From positions 124,001 through 188,000 of the forward strand of contig OX637629.1 of the NCBI GenBank assembly GCA_951802195.1: DNA of 64,000 nucleotides, written 5' to 3'. The position numbers and the translations under genes were made by a program. The notes beneath the pieces are model-generated. The model did not search any database, had not been told where the DNA came from, and saw nothing but the letters and a program-made list of their open reading frames with translations. Origin of the DNA: Tausonia pullulans (Eukaryota > Basidiomycota > Tremellomycetes > Cystofilobasidiales > Mrakiaceae). Shown here piece by piece: positions 34,803 through 47,003 of the stretch (within the stretch, counting starts at the first letter, position 1; each line of letters opens with the position of its first letter).

Positions 34803-36850
34803 CTAGTGGATGTACCGGAAGCCGATGGGGACCGAAATCTCCGGAGCAGCAGAAGAACCCGAGTCGACCTCCTCACCGCTCTGCTGACGCCGCTCCTGGG
34901 CCTCGATTTGGCGGTTGAGGCGCATGAGGGTCCACTTGTGAATGAGAACTCCGGCGATCGTGACGGCAAACATGGCGATGGAGATTCCGAACGACTTAGT
35001 GTACGACGGGCCCCATGGAGCAGGGTAAATGTAACTACCCGAGACATTTCCCAGTTGTGAGAAAGCATTGATGCCAGCCTGTAGAACATGGTCAGACCTA
35101 TGGCAAGAGACGAGGCGGCAAAGATAGACGTACGATCGCGACGGCGCGCTTCATAGGAGGGCGAGGGAACGATCCACTGATCCAGCTGTAGAAACAGACA
35201 AAGCCCGAGTAGGACTGGGCCATGAGGAACATGCTGAAGTAGCGGGCGCCAATGTTGTGGGTCGACATCGCAATAATGAAACCGATGATGCCGAAGAGGA
35301 GGGGGACGATGATGTGCGTTGAGCGCTCCTGGCGAGTGTCGGAGGACCGAGCGACGACGAAGGCCATGACCGTGGCGAAAGCGAAGGGAGGGGCGCAAAG
35401 GAGGAGTGTGATGGTCCGGTCGTACCCGAGAGACCCGGTGAGCGTCGGGAAGAATTGGCTGAAGGAGAAGCGCAGTTCGTCAGGATGGTGAAAGAAGATG
35501 GCGCCACGGCAGCGCAGCAACTCACTTGAAGGAGAGACCGACGACCATTGCGGTGAGAGAGAACGCCATGACCCAGACCTTATAATCGGTGACAGCGAGG
35601 TACAAACCACGCATAGGTCCGCTGTTGGTCTCGTCCTCGTCGGGGGCGCCACCGGCGTCTTCGGTCATCCGCAGCTGAGCGAGCTTGCGCTCCTCGTCGG
35701 TGAAACCGCGCGAGTTGTGCGGGAAATCCGGCAGAATAAAAGCGGAGAGGATAGCAATTACAACAGTAACCGCTCCTTCTATGAAGAAAAGCCACCTGAA
35801 GAGCAAAATGTCAGTACGGTGGTCGTGTGCCGGTTAGGCAGTCGGGAGGGACTGCCTCATGAGATGGCGCATTCAAGAGTTGGTCGCTCACCTCCAAGCA
35901 CGCTGGTTCAACACGCCCTCCATGCCACCGAGAATCCCGGCCGCCAGGAGCGGACCGAAGGCGTTGCTGATCAAGGAACCGCAGTAGAGGATCGCAGTCC
36001 TGACGGCTGCAGAGCAAGGCGAGATGTCAGCATCAACTTGCAATAGTAAAGCATCATTTGAACTTACTGAGCTCGCGCTTGGTGTACCAGTTGGACAGAA
36101 GAAGAATAGCTCCAGGGAAGAAAGCCGCCTCGCAGAAACCGAGGAAGAACCGAGTGAGGAGAGCGCCAACAAAGTTGTGGGTAATGCCGGTCAAGATGGA
36201 GATTCCGCCCCAGACGGCCATGCAGCAAGGGAGCCAGAGAGACGGACGACCCGTGTATTGAACGATGAGGTTTGAAGGGATCTGCATCAAAATGTATCCG
36301 CTGGAGTTTGCGGCGTCAGGAGAAGAATAGGGGTTGAGTGAATGCCGCTTGGACTCACACGTAGAGGATCGAAAGGAGTGTCGGGTACTCGGCGCCCCTG
36401 GAAGTGAAAGTAGGTCAATGAAAGCTCGTGAGATGCCAATCTGGTTCTTATGTTTCCTCCTCGTTGCATTGTTCCCTCAGGTATCGAAAGTGAATTGGAG
36501 ACAAGCACCGCTAGTCTGCGATTGGACTCACTTGAGCTTGAGATCGGCCTCAACTCCTTTGGTCCGCGCAGCGCTCAGGTTGTTGCTGAGAAGAAATCAC
36601 GTAAGTCAGCCAGGGAGTGTTATCGTGTAACATAATCAATACGCTCTTCGACTCACCGGTCGATGTAGTTCAAGATGTAGATAACGACCATGATCGAAAA
36701 TCGGAGGTCCAGCTTGCGGACGAGCTTGCGTTCGCGCTCAGCACGCTCTGGGTCGATGGCGATGCTAGACTGGTCGTCATCGAGGTGGGCGTTCTCTCGC
36801 TTGATGTCGAGGTCCATCGAGGTCTTGTCTTGCTTCTGAGTGTCGGCCAT
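34803..36850 (-). CDS. MFS permease, anion:cation symporter type (Dal5/Tna1-like)
   Basis: A plasma-membrane major facilitator of the ACS group, which takes up organic anions such as allantoate, nicotinate or pantothenate; the substrate cannot be read here. The start MADTQKQDKTSMDLDIKREN is cytosolic, then KLVRKLDLRFSIMVVIYILN-YIDR, the family hallmark before TM1. Further parts are NNLSAAR, GYILMQIPSNLIVQYTGRPS, ALLTRFFLGFCEAAFFPGAI, RWLFFIEGAVTVVIAILSAF, a central loop (DEDETNSGPMRGLYLAVTDY), KVWVMAFSLTAMVVGLSF and AGINAFSQLGNVSGSYIYPA. The end is IGFRYIH-stop. About 12 membrane segments are spread over at least 8 short exons. The soluble tail is acidic. Confidence 0.9.
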
Positions 36851-38136
36851 GACGGGCAGAGTGGTCGAGGGAAAAAGGTGTTGGTTGGGGAGGAGAGAGA
36901 AGAACGAAGAGGACCTGCCACGAAAAGGCAGTTTTGGTGGCGCGCGCCAGTTTTGGCTTTCGGTCCCCATTCCTCTCATGGAGGACCGAAATTCCGCATG
37001 GTGAGGCAGATACCCAGTTCAGAGGAAACCCAGGTTGCAGATACCCAGTTCGCAGATACCCAGTTCAGAGGCTAAGTGGTGGTTAGCCCGGCCATTTAAA
37101 AGTCTCCCTTCCCCCACTGTGGAGCGATGATGGGCTCCTGATCTTTAGTGTGATTTAACTGCGGGGAAGGGCAGGGACTCCGCGTCTCCGCATGCCGGAA
37201 ATTTCTTTTTTTACATCGATCAGCAGAACCGCGTTCAAAGAAAAGGAGCCGGACGATGCCGACGTTTGTCCGTGTCGCATTTCTGTAGAAGTCGTCGGGC
37301 CGAGTGCCTCATGATGAGTATGTCGAACGGCTTCGGCCCGGATTGCGCGCGCGCTTACACTCCTCCGCCAGCTTTATTTGTTGTCGGTGAAAGCAGACGG
37401 GAGAGCCGCTGCCGCTACAGCCGCCTTTTGATCTTGATCATGCATCGACGCTCGCCCCGAGATCATCGGCAAACAAGCCGGCATGAGAAGGAGCCTCAGA
37501 CTGCATGTCAACTCCGTCTCTGTCGGCGAGTTTCCACGGCTATGACAGAACGCTGTCAGGAACGAGGACGTAGCTTTTGAACTGTTTGTCATCCGGCTCA
37601 ATGGCTACCGCGGTGCAGCTAAAAAATGCAACACCGATCGATGAGCCTTGATGCCGCCGGCGCGTCATTGCGGTTGTCCTCTGAATCTGCGCAGTGAGTG
37701 AGTGCTCTTGCTCGCACTCGGCCGTTTTTTTTTTTTTTTTGAAAAGTCGACAGCTAGGTTCATTGATTACGCTCTTGTGTCGAAAGCTGGCTGCTGAAAT
37801 CAGTGCTCTCTCCATCTCCTCAGAACCCTCCTCCAGGACCGAGAACCTTTAGGAACAGAGAGGGTGCAGGAGATATGCGCTACCCTGATTGAGACGGGGG
37901 GCCTTCGTCGTGCCCGTCCATCTTCTTCGGGTACTGCTCGTAAGGGGACTATAGTCGTTTGTCACTAAGCAAGGCAAAGACTGAGATCATGGAATATGAT
38001 TGAAACGGAAAACGCTGAGAGAGAGAGCGGAAACAAGGGGACCAAGATGAAGGGCGGATGTTTGAAGGAAGGGAAGCAGATGAACGAACAGAAACCAGGA
38101 ACGACACCCTTTGCAAGCAGACCGCCCATTCCCGCC
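36851..38136. other. Promoter side of the MFS gene and intergenic DNA
   Basis: Contains the short tandem repeat at 37006-37066 and a T run (37725-37740). No gene supported; frames such as 37266-37580 are interrupted and not protein-like. This stretch is less GC-rich than the gene blocks. Confidence 0.4.
37006..37066. repeat. 15-bp tandem repeat upstream of the MFS gene
   Basis: GCAGATACCCAGTTC occurs at 37006-37020, 37037-37051 and 37052-37066; the last two are directly adjacent and the first is separated by 16 bases that contain AACCCAGGTT. It lies about 160-220 bases upstream of the permease ATG (36850), where repeated regulator sites would be plausible. Confidence 0.7.
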
Positions 38137-40594
38137 TCAGTCGAGCCTCGCCCGCTTATCGCTCCCCTCCCCAGCTCCGATCCGCTCTCCAATCGCGCCC
38201 ACCTCCCTAGGCTCCCCACCCTTCTTCTTCGGTGGCGGCACCGGCGACCCTCCCAACTCCGCAAGCTTCGCCGCAGCAATGGCGCTCTCGTCCTCCTCCT
38301 CGTCGTCACGGTCGGAGCCGTGGACGGCCTCGGGCTCGCGCTGCCGCTTGGAGGAAGGGGTGAAGCCAAAATTGTCGTGCTGGAGGGGCTTGTCGCTCTT
38401 CGGATCGGTGGTGGAAGGGGACTGCAGAACAGTAGAAGGGGGAGGGTCGGAGAAGGAGGAGGGTTTGTCGGCGATGGCTGGCGGGGCGAAGAGCACGTCG
38501 AGGTCGAGGCCAGTGGGCATGGGTGGAGGGACTGTCGGAAGAAGGCTTCAAGTTAGTGGAAGGTTGCTGGGAAGAAAAGAGAAACAAAGGGACGCACCTC
38601 CATCGCCATTGTTTCCCGTCCTCGCCCGATGCGCCAAGTTCTCAATGAGTGCCAACGTCAAAGCGGCCTTATCCTTCCCGTGCATCAGTCTCTCCAGCAG
38701 CCCATCCATTGACTCCTCCCGTCGAAGTGCCTCGATCTCCCGCTTGAGCGCCTCAACTTCCGCAGCATGCTCTGCCTCGCGCACCGCTGCGGCCCGCCGA
38801 GCGTCGGCGAGCTGGTCCGTTGTGAGGCGAGAGGCGAGGCGCTCTTCGGCGAGGCGAGACTCGGCGTCGCGGAGACGAGAGTGGAGAGAGGCGTCGGCAT
38901 CGACAAAGGAGGAGCCGCGGACGAGGGGGGCGCCGCCGCCGCCGCCGCTGCCATTGGCGGAGGAAGCGAACGAGGTGGCCGAGTCGGCACGGAAGTGATG
39001 CTTGGACGGAGAAGGCGGGTAGGCCGAGGCGACCCCCCCGCCGCCGATCGGAGGAGGAGGAGCGAGGGGAGGATACGAAGATGGCTGGCCGTTGCTGTTG
39101 GACCTGCTGGGCGAGGGCGGACGACCACCACCGTTGAACGAGCCGGCGTCGGAGAAGGTGCTGTAAACGGAAGCGGAGCGAGGGTGAGGGGAGAGCTCGC
39201 CGCTTCGGGAGGGACCACCGCTGCCCCCAGCGGGGTAAGGAGCAGGCAAACCGGTGTCGCTGCGACCGCTATAACCTGAGGGAGGAGGGGGAGGGTGATG
39301 CGGGCCGTGAGGGTAGCCCGGATCCGAGATAGGGTAGGGAGGATAGCCTCCTCCGTTCGAGGACGGAGCATAGTCTGAGCCGGAGCCGGAGGGAGGGCCA
39401 GAACGGTAGGCGTCCGAGTGAGGGAGACCCGGTCCTCCAGGGGGACCTCCCAGGCCGGGACCACTGGCGGGAGGCCCGCCACGCGGAGGGCCCGGAGGAC
39501 CACCCATGGGCGGGAGAGCACCTCCGGGTCCATCGTGGTACGGAGGAATGTAGGGCCCACCGGGACCGCCGTGAGGAGGCGGCGGCATTGGGTAGCCCCC
39601 AGGACCACCGTCGCGTCCGTAGGGGGCAGGAGGGCCACTGGCGCCAGGAGGAGGCATGGGCCCGCCCCGAGGAGGAAGAGCCTGCTTGGAAGGATCCATG
39701 GAAGCACCACTCCAGCCTCCACCGTTGTCGTGTGGCGGGCGAGGGGGACCGACGATGGGGGCGGCGTTGACGATGGCCTGGCGCTCCTTGGGGAGGTTGC
39801 CTAAGACGAACGCGAGACGTACACGTCAGTCTGTGAGCGAGACGAGAGGCTGACGGCGAAGACCCGTGGGCTCACTCTTGGGCTGAAAGGCGCGACCAAC
39901 ACGCTTGCGAGCAAATTCGACGTGGCCCTGGTAGACGATGGACAGCTCGTCAGCTCAGGACGAAGCGAACGACAATCCTCCCAAAGGGCGAACAAGCGCG
40001 ACGCGTTCTCTCCCCAAACTCACCGGCGTGACGGCGCTCGTCTCGAGGCCCGGCGGGATCGTCGGCCCTGGGACCCTGAGCATCTCAGCAGCGACCCTTG
40101 CGCTCTGGGGCATGAGGAAGGAGATGATGCAGAAGTGTGGGTTTTTGGCTCCGCTCGAGCCGTTACGAATCGAGGTGACGGTCCCGATACGTTTCACCAT
40201 GCCGAAGACCATGCCTGGGGGAGAAGTGGTCACAGAAGTAGGAAGAGACGTGTGAGAAGGGCTTGCCCGGGAAGACGACGGAGAGAAGAGAATGAGGAGA
40301 ACGAGGGGACGGGAAGGTACTGACCGCCAGTGCGGTGCGAGTCAGGAAGGTTGGAGACGAAGACCTGGAGAGGCGAGCGGCCGCGACCAGAGAAGGAGGG
40401 AAGGCAGGGAAGAGGGAAACCTTGAGCATGCTGCCGGGATCCATTGGACGACAATCTCCCCTCCTTTGTCATCGGCGAAGAGCCCAAGGAGACGAGGAAG
40501 AGAGAGAAGAGCAGGGGCTGACCGACCGCTCCTGCCACGCTAGGTCGTCGATATCGTCTTTCGGGGCGGGAGAAGCGCCTTCATCCTCGGCCAT
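38137..40594 (-). CDS. RRM-like, proline/glycine-rich protein of unknown function
   Basis: Start MAEDEGASPAPKDDIDDLAW, then small exons that include VFVSNLPDSHRTGG and GMVFGMVKRIGTVTSIRNGS / NPHFCIISFLMPQSARVAAE, which resemble the RNP2, loop and RNP1 layout of a divergent RNA recognition motif. Next come GHVEFARKRVGRAFQPKS and NLPKERQAIVNAAPIVGPPR. A ~380-residue exon (to 38600) is Pro/Gly-rich and disordered, and ends in a coiled coil (SRLRDAESRLAEERLASRLT, HAAEVEALKREIEALRREES) with MDGLLERLMHGKDKAALTLA. The last exon starts VPPPMPTGLDLDVLFAPPAI and ends KRARLD with a basic cluster (PPPKKKGG) that could be a nuclear signal. The RRM call is inference; I know no specific orthologue. Confidence 0.65.
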
Positions 40595-40990
40595 GGCTGC
40601 TGGAGGATTGAGGGAGAAGAAGAATGTGTGGGAAGGGGGCTGGCTGGCGGGATGGACTGGGCTTGAGGCTGGGCGGGCTCGCTGTTGAAGGGCGACTTGC
40701 TGTTGTTGATCGATGAGGTCGCTCGCCCAAAAACCAGCGCGCCTCGACAGCAACGCCCGCCCTGACCGCTTGCTCCTGTCTCGCCGTCTCTCTCTCCATC
40801 GCGTCACTGCAGCCGACGCGCTCAAAGTCTAATGCCAGCCTCGCAGTGGAGGTCCAAGCTCGCTGGAGCGAGCATACTGCAAGGGCTTCCTCTCTTGGCA
40901 CGCGTTTGTTTGTCTGAGCAACGTCCTTCAACGATCGAGTGCCCGGTCCATCCAATCACCAATCAAACAACCAAAGAATCCCCAGTCAAC

Positions 40991-42171
40991 TCAGAGCTTC
41001 GACTTGACGTTGGCCAGCCGCTTGTCGGCCTCCTGGTCGACTGTCGTCGGCATGGGCGGCATCGGGTCATGGGCAGACTGGATGATAGGCTGGTATACGT
41101 CCGTCTGGGAAGAGGGCGTGCTGCGCGGTCAGTCTCACTCGTCCAACTTCCGGCCTCGTCGTGCCACCACCCACCTTGAGCTGCCCCCATACTCCCCACT
41201 CTGGCTTCGCGCCCCACCTCTCCGCAATCTTGTGCGCCTCCTCGAGGAGCGCCTCGTGCGAAGAAGCGAGCGCCTCGAGGACGCCGGCCTTGTGAAGCTC
41301 GGGCGCCGTGAACCGGTGGCCGAGCATGGTCGGGCGGAGGACGTTGGCAGGGAGCTTGACTCGCAGGAGGGTGGCGAAGACGGGCTGGAGGCAGGAGAGG
41401 GCGTGGAGTCAGGGAGAGAGGTACGACGTGTTGAGGAAGGGGAGATGAGACGCACAGGGTAGGGAGCTCCAAAGTCGATCTAAGAGAGTATGTGTCAGGA
41501 CGAAGATTACAGAGAATTCCAGATTGAAGAGCACAAGCGCACCTCGTTCATGCAGCACCACGCGCGACGACCGGGCGATTCATCCCGCATGACACGGAAG
41601 TCGCAGGCCATGGCGAGAAGGTAGCCTCCCGCGAAGCAGTGGCCGTTGATGGCCGCGACGGTGATGAGAGGGAAGGTGAGAACGCGCAGGATGAACTTGT
41701 TGAAGATGTCTAAGATGCCGATTTGCGCGCGTCAGTTTGTGAGACGCGCCTTGGGACTCAAGAGGTGGGGGTCCGCAGGCAGCGGGCGAGCAAGAATGAG
41801 CCTACTGGGGTGGAACATGGGGTCCTTGATGGCATTGACATAGTCGAGCCCTGAGGCGAGCGGGCCATAGCGATGGCGGTCAGCTCATCAGAGCGGACGC
41901 CCGGCACACGCGCCTCTCGCTCACCATTGCTAAAGAACTTCTCGCCCTCTCCCCGGATGATGACGGTGCCTCCTACCTTTTTCTTCTTGTCTCCGGCCTT
42001 CTGGGCTTCCTTGCGCTTCGCGCGCCAGTCGGCCTCGACCGAGTCGAGGACGTCGTGGAATTCGGCGATGAGGGCGGGCGAGAGCCGGTGGTCCGGCGGG
42101 GACGAGAGGGTGATGAGGTAGACCGGGTGGCCGTTGGCACCCGTGGAGGCCGAGACGGTGACGAGGGGCAT
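40991..42171 (-). CDS. Peroxisomal enoyl-CoA hydratase/isomerase family enzyme (ECI-like)
   Basis: A crotonase-fold enzyme most like delta3,delta2-enoyl-CoA isomerases, which shift double bonds during beta-oxidation of unsaturated fatty acids. The start is MPLVTVSASTGANGHPVYLI. The oxyanion-hole region is GEGEKFFSNG-LDY and VAAINGHCFAGGYLLAMACD. The acid residue typical of this subgroup sits in CMNEIDFGAPYP, followed by LPANVLRPTMLGHRFTAPEL. The protein ends LANVKSKL: the final SKL is a canonical PTS1 signal, so matrix import into peroxisomes is expected. Exons start at 42171 and run to a TGA at 40993-40991, with at least four introns. The family's usual length is about 250-280 residues, and this one agrees. 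Confidence 0.88.
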
Positions 42172-42845
42172 GGCTGGCTGGTGAGAGAGGATCTGGATGC
42201 GAAGGGGAGGAGATGAAGGTTGGAGACAAGAGAAAGAGAGAGAGAGAGAGAAGAGGATGAGAGACGCCGGCGGTCGGGATCCCCCATTGCCGGGGCGTAA
42301 GCGGCCAAGTGCGGCCCTGCTGCTCGTCCCTGCGGTGAGCCGTGACCGCCACGCCGACGCGGTGGCCGGTTGTGTGCCTGACGGTGGAATGTGTTGCGCT
42401 TTCGAAGCCCGCCATCTCTCTCTACTTTCGTCTGCAGCAGCGCCTCCGCCCTGGTCCCGTCGGCTCACAGGCCCGCGCAGTAGTCATCCGTGGCAGGCCC
42501 CAGGCCGTCGGGCACCTCCGTGGAGTTCGTTTGGCTCTGTCTCGGTTTCTCGGTCTGCTTCTCTCTCTTCATTCGAGCCATCCCGCCAGCGATGGGGACA
42601 CTCGTCTGGCCGCAGCCGCCTCCTTCTGGGTCCTGAACCCTCGCTCAAGATGTCACGCCAGCGTCATGCACAGGGGCCTCCCATTCTCAGCGACCTCGAG
42701 CCCCTCTCTCCTACGGACTCCTCCCAGCTTAGGCCCCCTCCCTCAGTCACCCGTGCCTCTCTCGTCTCTCCGACCTCATCCTCCCTAGCAGAGCGAACGC
42801 ACGGTCGTTCACTTTCAAACAACCGCCATCCTCCCTTGCCGGCCG

Positions 42846-45800
42846 ATGAACTCGACGAAACGCATCTCCCTCAATCTCGGCTGGGGCGGCTCCTCCAGCT
42901 CGAGCAACAACAACAACAACAGCAGCAGCAGCACAGCCGCAGCGGCCTCCCCGGCTTCAACCTCCCTAGCTGCCCCCGTGAGCCCCCTCCTCGTGCCGCC
43001 CTCGTCGCCTGGAGGAGGCGGCTTCGTCGGCGGCTTCGGAGGAGGCATCAGCAGCGCAAGCGGTCGCACTTCCCCTCAGCCGAGCAGCTTCGCCAATGAG
43101 CCGCAGAACGTCCTCTGGGCAGGGCCGGCGCCGTTGGATCGGGAGGACCTCCACAAGCAGCTCAGGAGCCTCGAGTGAGTCGAGTTCAGGATCGAAGCTA
43201 GACGGGACTATGGAAGCCGCTTGCGGCCGCCTCGCGCTTGCAACCGACCGTTCGACCCCCTGTCGCACGTGTGCCTTTCCCTGGGAAGTTAAGGGAGAGC
43301 GAGATTGACACAGATCTCATGGTTCTCGCCCGTGTCTCCTCAGAACCCTCCTCCAGCAGCTGGGGGAATATAGGCTTCTCCTCGCGAGTCTCGCCAAGAC
43401 GGAGCACAAGCTCGCGAAAGCCGCGAAGGACGTCCTCACTGGGTCGACATTTGCGAACGCGAAGGATGGAGGACTCATGGGCTCGCCGGAGGTCATCTGT
43501 GGGTATCGAGCTTCTCGCAGATGGAGCATGCGGTAGCGCGAAGAGAGCGCGGATGTTGACTGAACACGTTCCATCTCTTCCTCGCAGATCACGGCCTCCG
43601 TTCCGCCTCGAACTTGTACGAGTCGCTATCCGAAGTCACATCTAAGCACGCAAAGACAACTTCCAAGGAGATTGTCGACCTCAACGACACTCTTGCAAAG
43701 CACTTCAAGCGCGTCAGCGTGAGTCCGGTTCCAGGCTCCGGTCTGCTCAAGCTGTCCTCTCCTGATACGTCCTTCCATCTTTTCAGAAACTCGAGCGGGC
43801 GCACGACGCCCACGTCATGGAGTACGACGCCAAGATCAAGCAGTCCGGTCTCAAGTACGAGAAGGCCATCAAGGGCGTTAACCGGAAGGAATCCGGCATG
43901 GTCGTCGGAGAGAAGCACGAGGTTCATCCTGGTTTGGCTTGTCCAGAGAGACATCGCCCAGATCTGACCCTATATCCGACAACAGAAGTGGATTGGGCAG
44001 CTCAAGTCGCTGGGCGAGAACATCGCGCAGGCCAACGAGTATGTCGTGGTCGTTTTCTAATTCGCACTTCATCCGTCCCTTGCCCACCCTTCCTTCCTTC
44101 CCCCCAGCTCCCACACCCACGAAATCACCCGGATCCAAACACTCGCCCTCCTCTACACCTCGACATGCCTTACCACGCTCGCCTCAGACCAGTTCACCGC
44201 GACAGCCGAGGGCATTAAGAAGACCTCGCCTCATCTCGGTGACGTCGGCATCTGGCGAGCGTATGCTGAAGCTCGGTGGGTCGAGGGGAAGAGCATCCTC
44301 GACATGGAGCTCAGGCCTAAGGGCGAGCCGGTGGCGGTGGCTGCTGCTGCTGCTGTTGTCCCGGTGGCGGCTTCAGCGGCGCCAGCGGAGACGGAAAGCC
44401 TGCGTGGCCCGGCCGAGTCGATTACAGCAGTAGCGGTTCTTCCAGCGGCTGCCGCTCCTCCCTCCCCGCGAGTGACTGAAGAGGTTCAAACTTCCCGGTC
44501 GTGGGAGGATGATACCGAGCTCAAGAGGATTGAGGCGAGGGAGAAAGCCCAGCACGAGGAGGACCTCGCCCTCGCTGCGGCGGCGGCGGCGGATGCTCTC
44601 CGAAGTGCGCAGGCCGAGCGCAAGAAGGAGCAGCAGAAGCAACAACAGCAGAGTCTTGAAGTTCCTCGTGATGCCTCTAACGGTACTTCTCAGCCATCGT
44701 CTCCTCGGACGAGTCAGGCGTCCCCCTCCAAATCGGCCTATCGCCCTCTTCCCACAACATCGTCCTCATCATCCTCTCTGGATCTCAAGCCCCCCGAACG
44801 GCCTTTCGCCAACGAGTCGTCCTCGCCAAGCGACCGACCGCCCTCTCGCCAGTCGTCTGTCGATCAGAGTTTCCGGCCCGATCTCCTCCCGCCGCCCTCG
44901 CCGGCGCTCTCGTCCTCGTCGAGCCGGCCCCTCCCGACGCGGTCTCAGGACTCTGTCCGGTCGATCCACACCCTCGAGCGCCAGCAAATTCAACAGGCCA
45001 AGGCCAACGGTTACCTCTACCAACAGCAACAGACCGCCACGGCCGTCGAGCGTGGCTCCACCTCCTCCCGCAGCTCGTCCTCCCGGTTCGGAGGGGAGGA
45101 GTCCTCTCCTGATCTCGGGGGTCCAACGACGCCCATGGGGTCTTGGCCCACCAGCTCTGGCGCTGCTCATGGGGGAGGAGGAGGGCTCCTGCGAGGCGAC
45201 CCCCCTGGAGGAGGCAGACCGAAGAAGTCCGTCTCGATCGATCCGTCGCCTTCGGAAGTGATCCCAGACGTGGACTACTTTTCTCGGAGACAGCAGGAGG
45301 AGGAGGAGGCTGCGGCGGCGGCGGCGCGCGAGATGCAGCTGCGGGAGAGAGAGCGTGAGAGGGAGAGAGACCAACAGCTCATGGCGGAAGCGGCGGCTAC
45401 GAGGGACTGGGAGGCGGCGGAGCGGCAGAGGGCGCATCTGATGCAGCAGCAGCAGGAAGAGAGAGAAAGAGAGATGGAGAGACAGAGGGAGAGCATCGCG
45501 ATCAGTGAGGCAAGGGAGAGGGAGCGGAGAGAGAGGGAGAGGGAGAGGCAGATTGCGGAGGGATCTAGGATCAGGGAGATGAAGGGAAGGTTTGAGGATA
45601 ACCGCAGGGTAAGTGTATGCAGTTGCTCTTGTCCAGTTGGCTGCTCGCTGACAATCTATCTTCTCCCTCCCTAGTATCCCAGCCCACCCTCTCCTCAGCC
45701 CATTGTCCCATCGGGAGCCCAGCTAGGCCGGCGAGTCTCTCTTCTCTCGCAACACTTTGATGTCCCGCCCTCTTCAACGAGCTCATCCAATTCCGGCGGA

Positions 45801-46313
45801 TACCGCCCAGCCTCGCCCTCGACGTCTGTCATCTCCGCCTCGTCCGCCGGTCAATTGCACCGCCCTCGGCCAGTTTCGACACAGTCGTACTATCCACCTC
45901 AGTCTGTGATGTCGTCCTCGCCGCATGTCCGGGGTGCTCGCCCCCACCCAGCAAGCAGCTCGTCCATGGACCGGATCGCTCAGCTCGAGCCGACGCGGCC
46001 TCTCGTTCTCTCCGCCTCAACGCGAGCCGCTAGACACTCGTCCTTCCCTCTCCCAGGACCGTACGGCTCGCGAAACCTCGCCTCCTCGATTCACCACTAC
46101 ACCCAGCAGCAGGCCCAGCGGGATGCCCGGCTGAACAGCGACGGCGATGGCGGAGTCGGCTTTTTCCGGGAGGAATACGACGACGACAAGGGCGCTGAAT
46201 GGGAGCGCCATCAGCAGTACTTAGCGAGGGAGGAGAGCGTCCACGAAGGCGACTTGCGATTCGTGAGCCCGCCGGGGTCCGCCAGTGGAATGGGGCCGTC
46301 GCGGTGGCCTTGA
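42846..46313 (+). CDS. BAR/I-BAR-like protein, probably Ivy1-related
   Basis: The start MNSTKRISLNLGWGGSSSSS is followed by a low-complexity Asn/Ser/Ala/Gly region. Exons then build a long helical domain: DREDLHKQLRSLE, LLQQLGEYRLLLASLAKTEH, HGLRSASNLYESLSEVTSKH, KLERAHDAHVMEYDAKIKQS, KWIGQLKSLGENIAQAN and HEITRIQTLALLYTSTCLTT. This layout resembles the BAR-type domain of yeast Ivy1, a vacuolar/endosomal phospholipid- and Rab7-binding protein. After it come Ala-rich, Ser/Pro-rich and strongly charged Arg/Glu repeats (about 45300-45600), then a disordered tail ending ASGMGPSRWP. A different frame beginning at ATG 42650 (MSRQRHAQGPPILSDLEPLS) is also open and protein-like, and could be the true N-terminus if an intron shifts frame. 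Family assignment is moderate. Confidence 0.6.
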
Positions 46314-46686
46314 AGAGAGACGGGGAACGAATGACGAGAGCGAGATCAGACGAAACGAGACGAATGACCGGGCTTTTCCCTTTGCGACATAGATTCTAGA
46401 TACCATTTAGCTTATATTAATGCCTGCTAAAATCCTCTTTCCCCATTCAATGATGATGGTTTGTGACGAGAGTCGGAGTGGGGTCTGACCATATAAGTTC
46501 CTCCCCATAGTGTCCCACGATTTCGGCACGCGGCTTTCAAGTATCTTCCATATGCTAATTCTATGTGGCGCTTTCACACTTCTGGTCATTGGTCCGTGGG
46601 TATTCCAGAGGCCTGAAGTGGAACCAACCGAGGACGCGTGATGATGACTGGAATCTTCTCCACAACTTCGCGGCCTTCCGCTCAGG

Positions 46687-46860
46687 CCGTCATCTGCAAC
46701 TTTTTTTTTTTTTTTTTTTGCCATTCGCTATAGTGTCGAACCACTGGCCACCTTTCGACTTGGCTCGCGAGCCAAGTCGACTTGGAATCGATGGGTCGAG
46801 GTGGCAAAGCTGGTCATCATTGTCGGAGGCGGCGCGAGTGACGAGGACCTGGGTGACGAC
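46687..46860 (-). repeat. Dispersed repeat, copy Y, with 24-bp perfect palindrome
   Basis: Inverted partner of 32936-33212. On the plus strand it has 19 T's (46701-46719), CCATTCGCTATAGTGTCGA, then a perfect palindrome at 46756-46779 (CGACTTGGCTCG followed by its reverse complement), then CTTGGAATCGATGGGTCGAG and GCGCGAGTGACGAGGACC. The palindrome could form a 12-bp hairpin and is only half preserved in copy X. It lies in the short region between two convergent genes. Confidence 0.65.
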
Positions 46861-47003
46861 CCATTCATCCACCTTGAGACCCTTTCACTGGTCCACCATC
46901 TTGCTGCTTTTGTGCGTCGAAGTTTGAATATATATGGCCATGAGAACTTCCCATCCTCTCTTTTTTTCCTCATTGTTCAAAAACAACATCGAATTTTCTA
47001 TGC

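Noticed and set aside
46799-46860. Degenerate tRNA suggested by an A-box-like TGGCAAAGCTGG in repeat copy Y
   Set aside because: No matching B box and no cloverleaf; the T run lies on the wrong side for a SINE tail.
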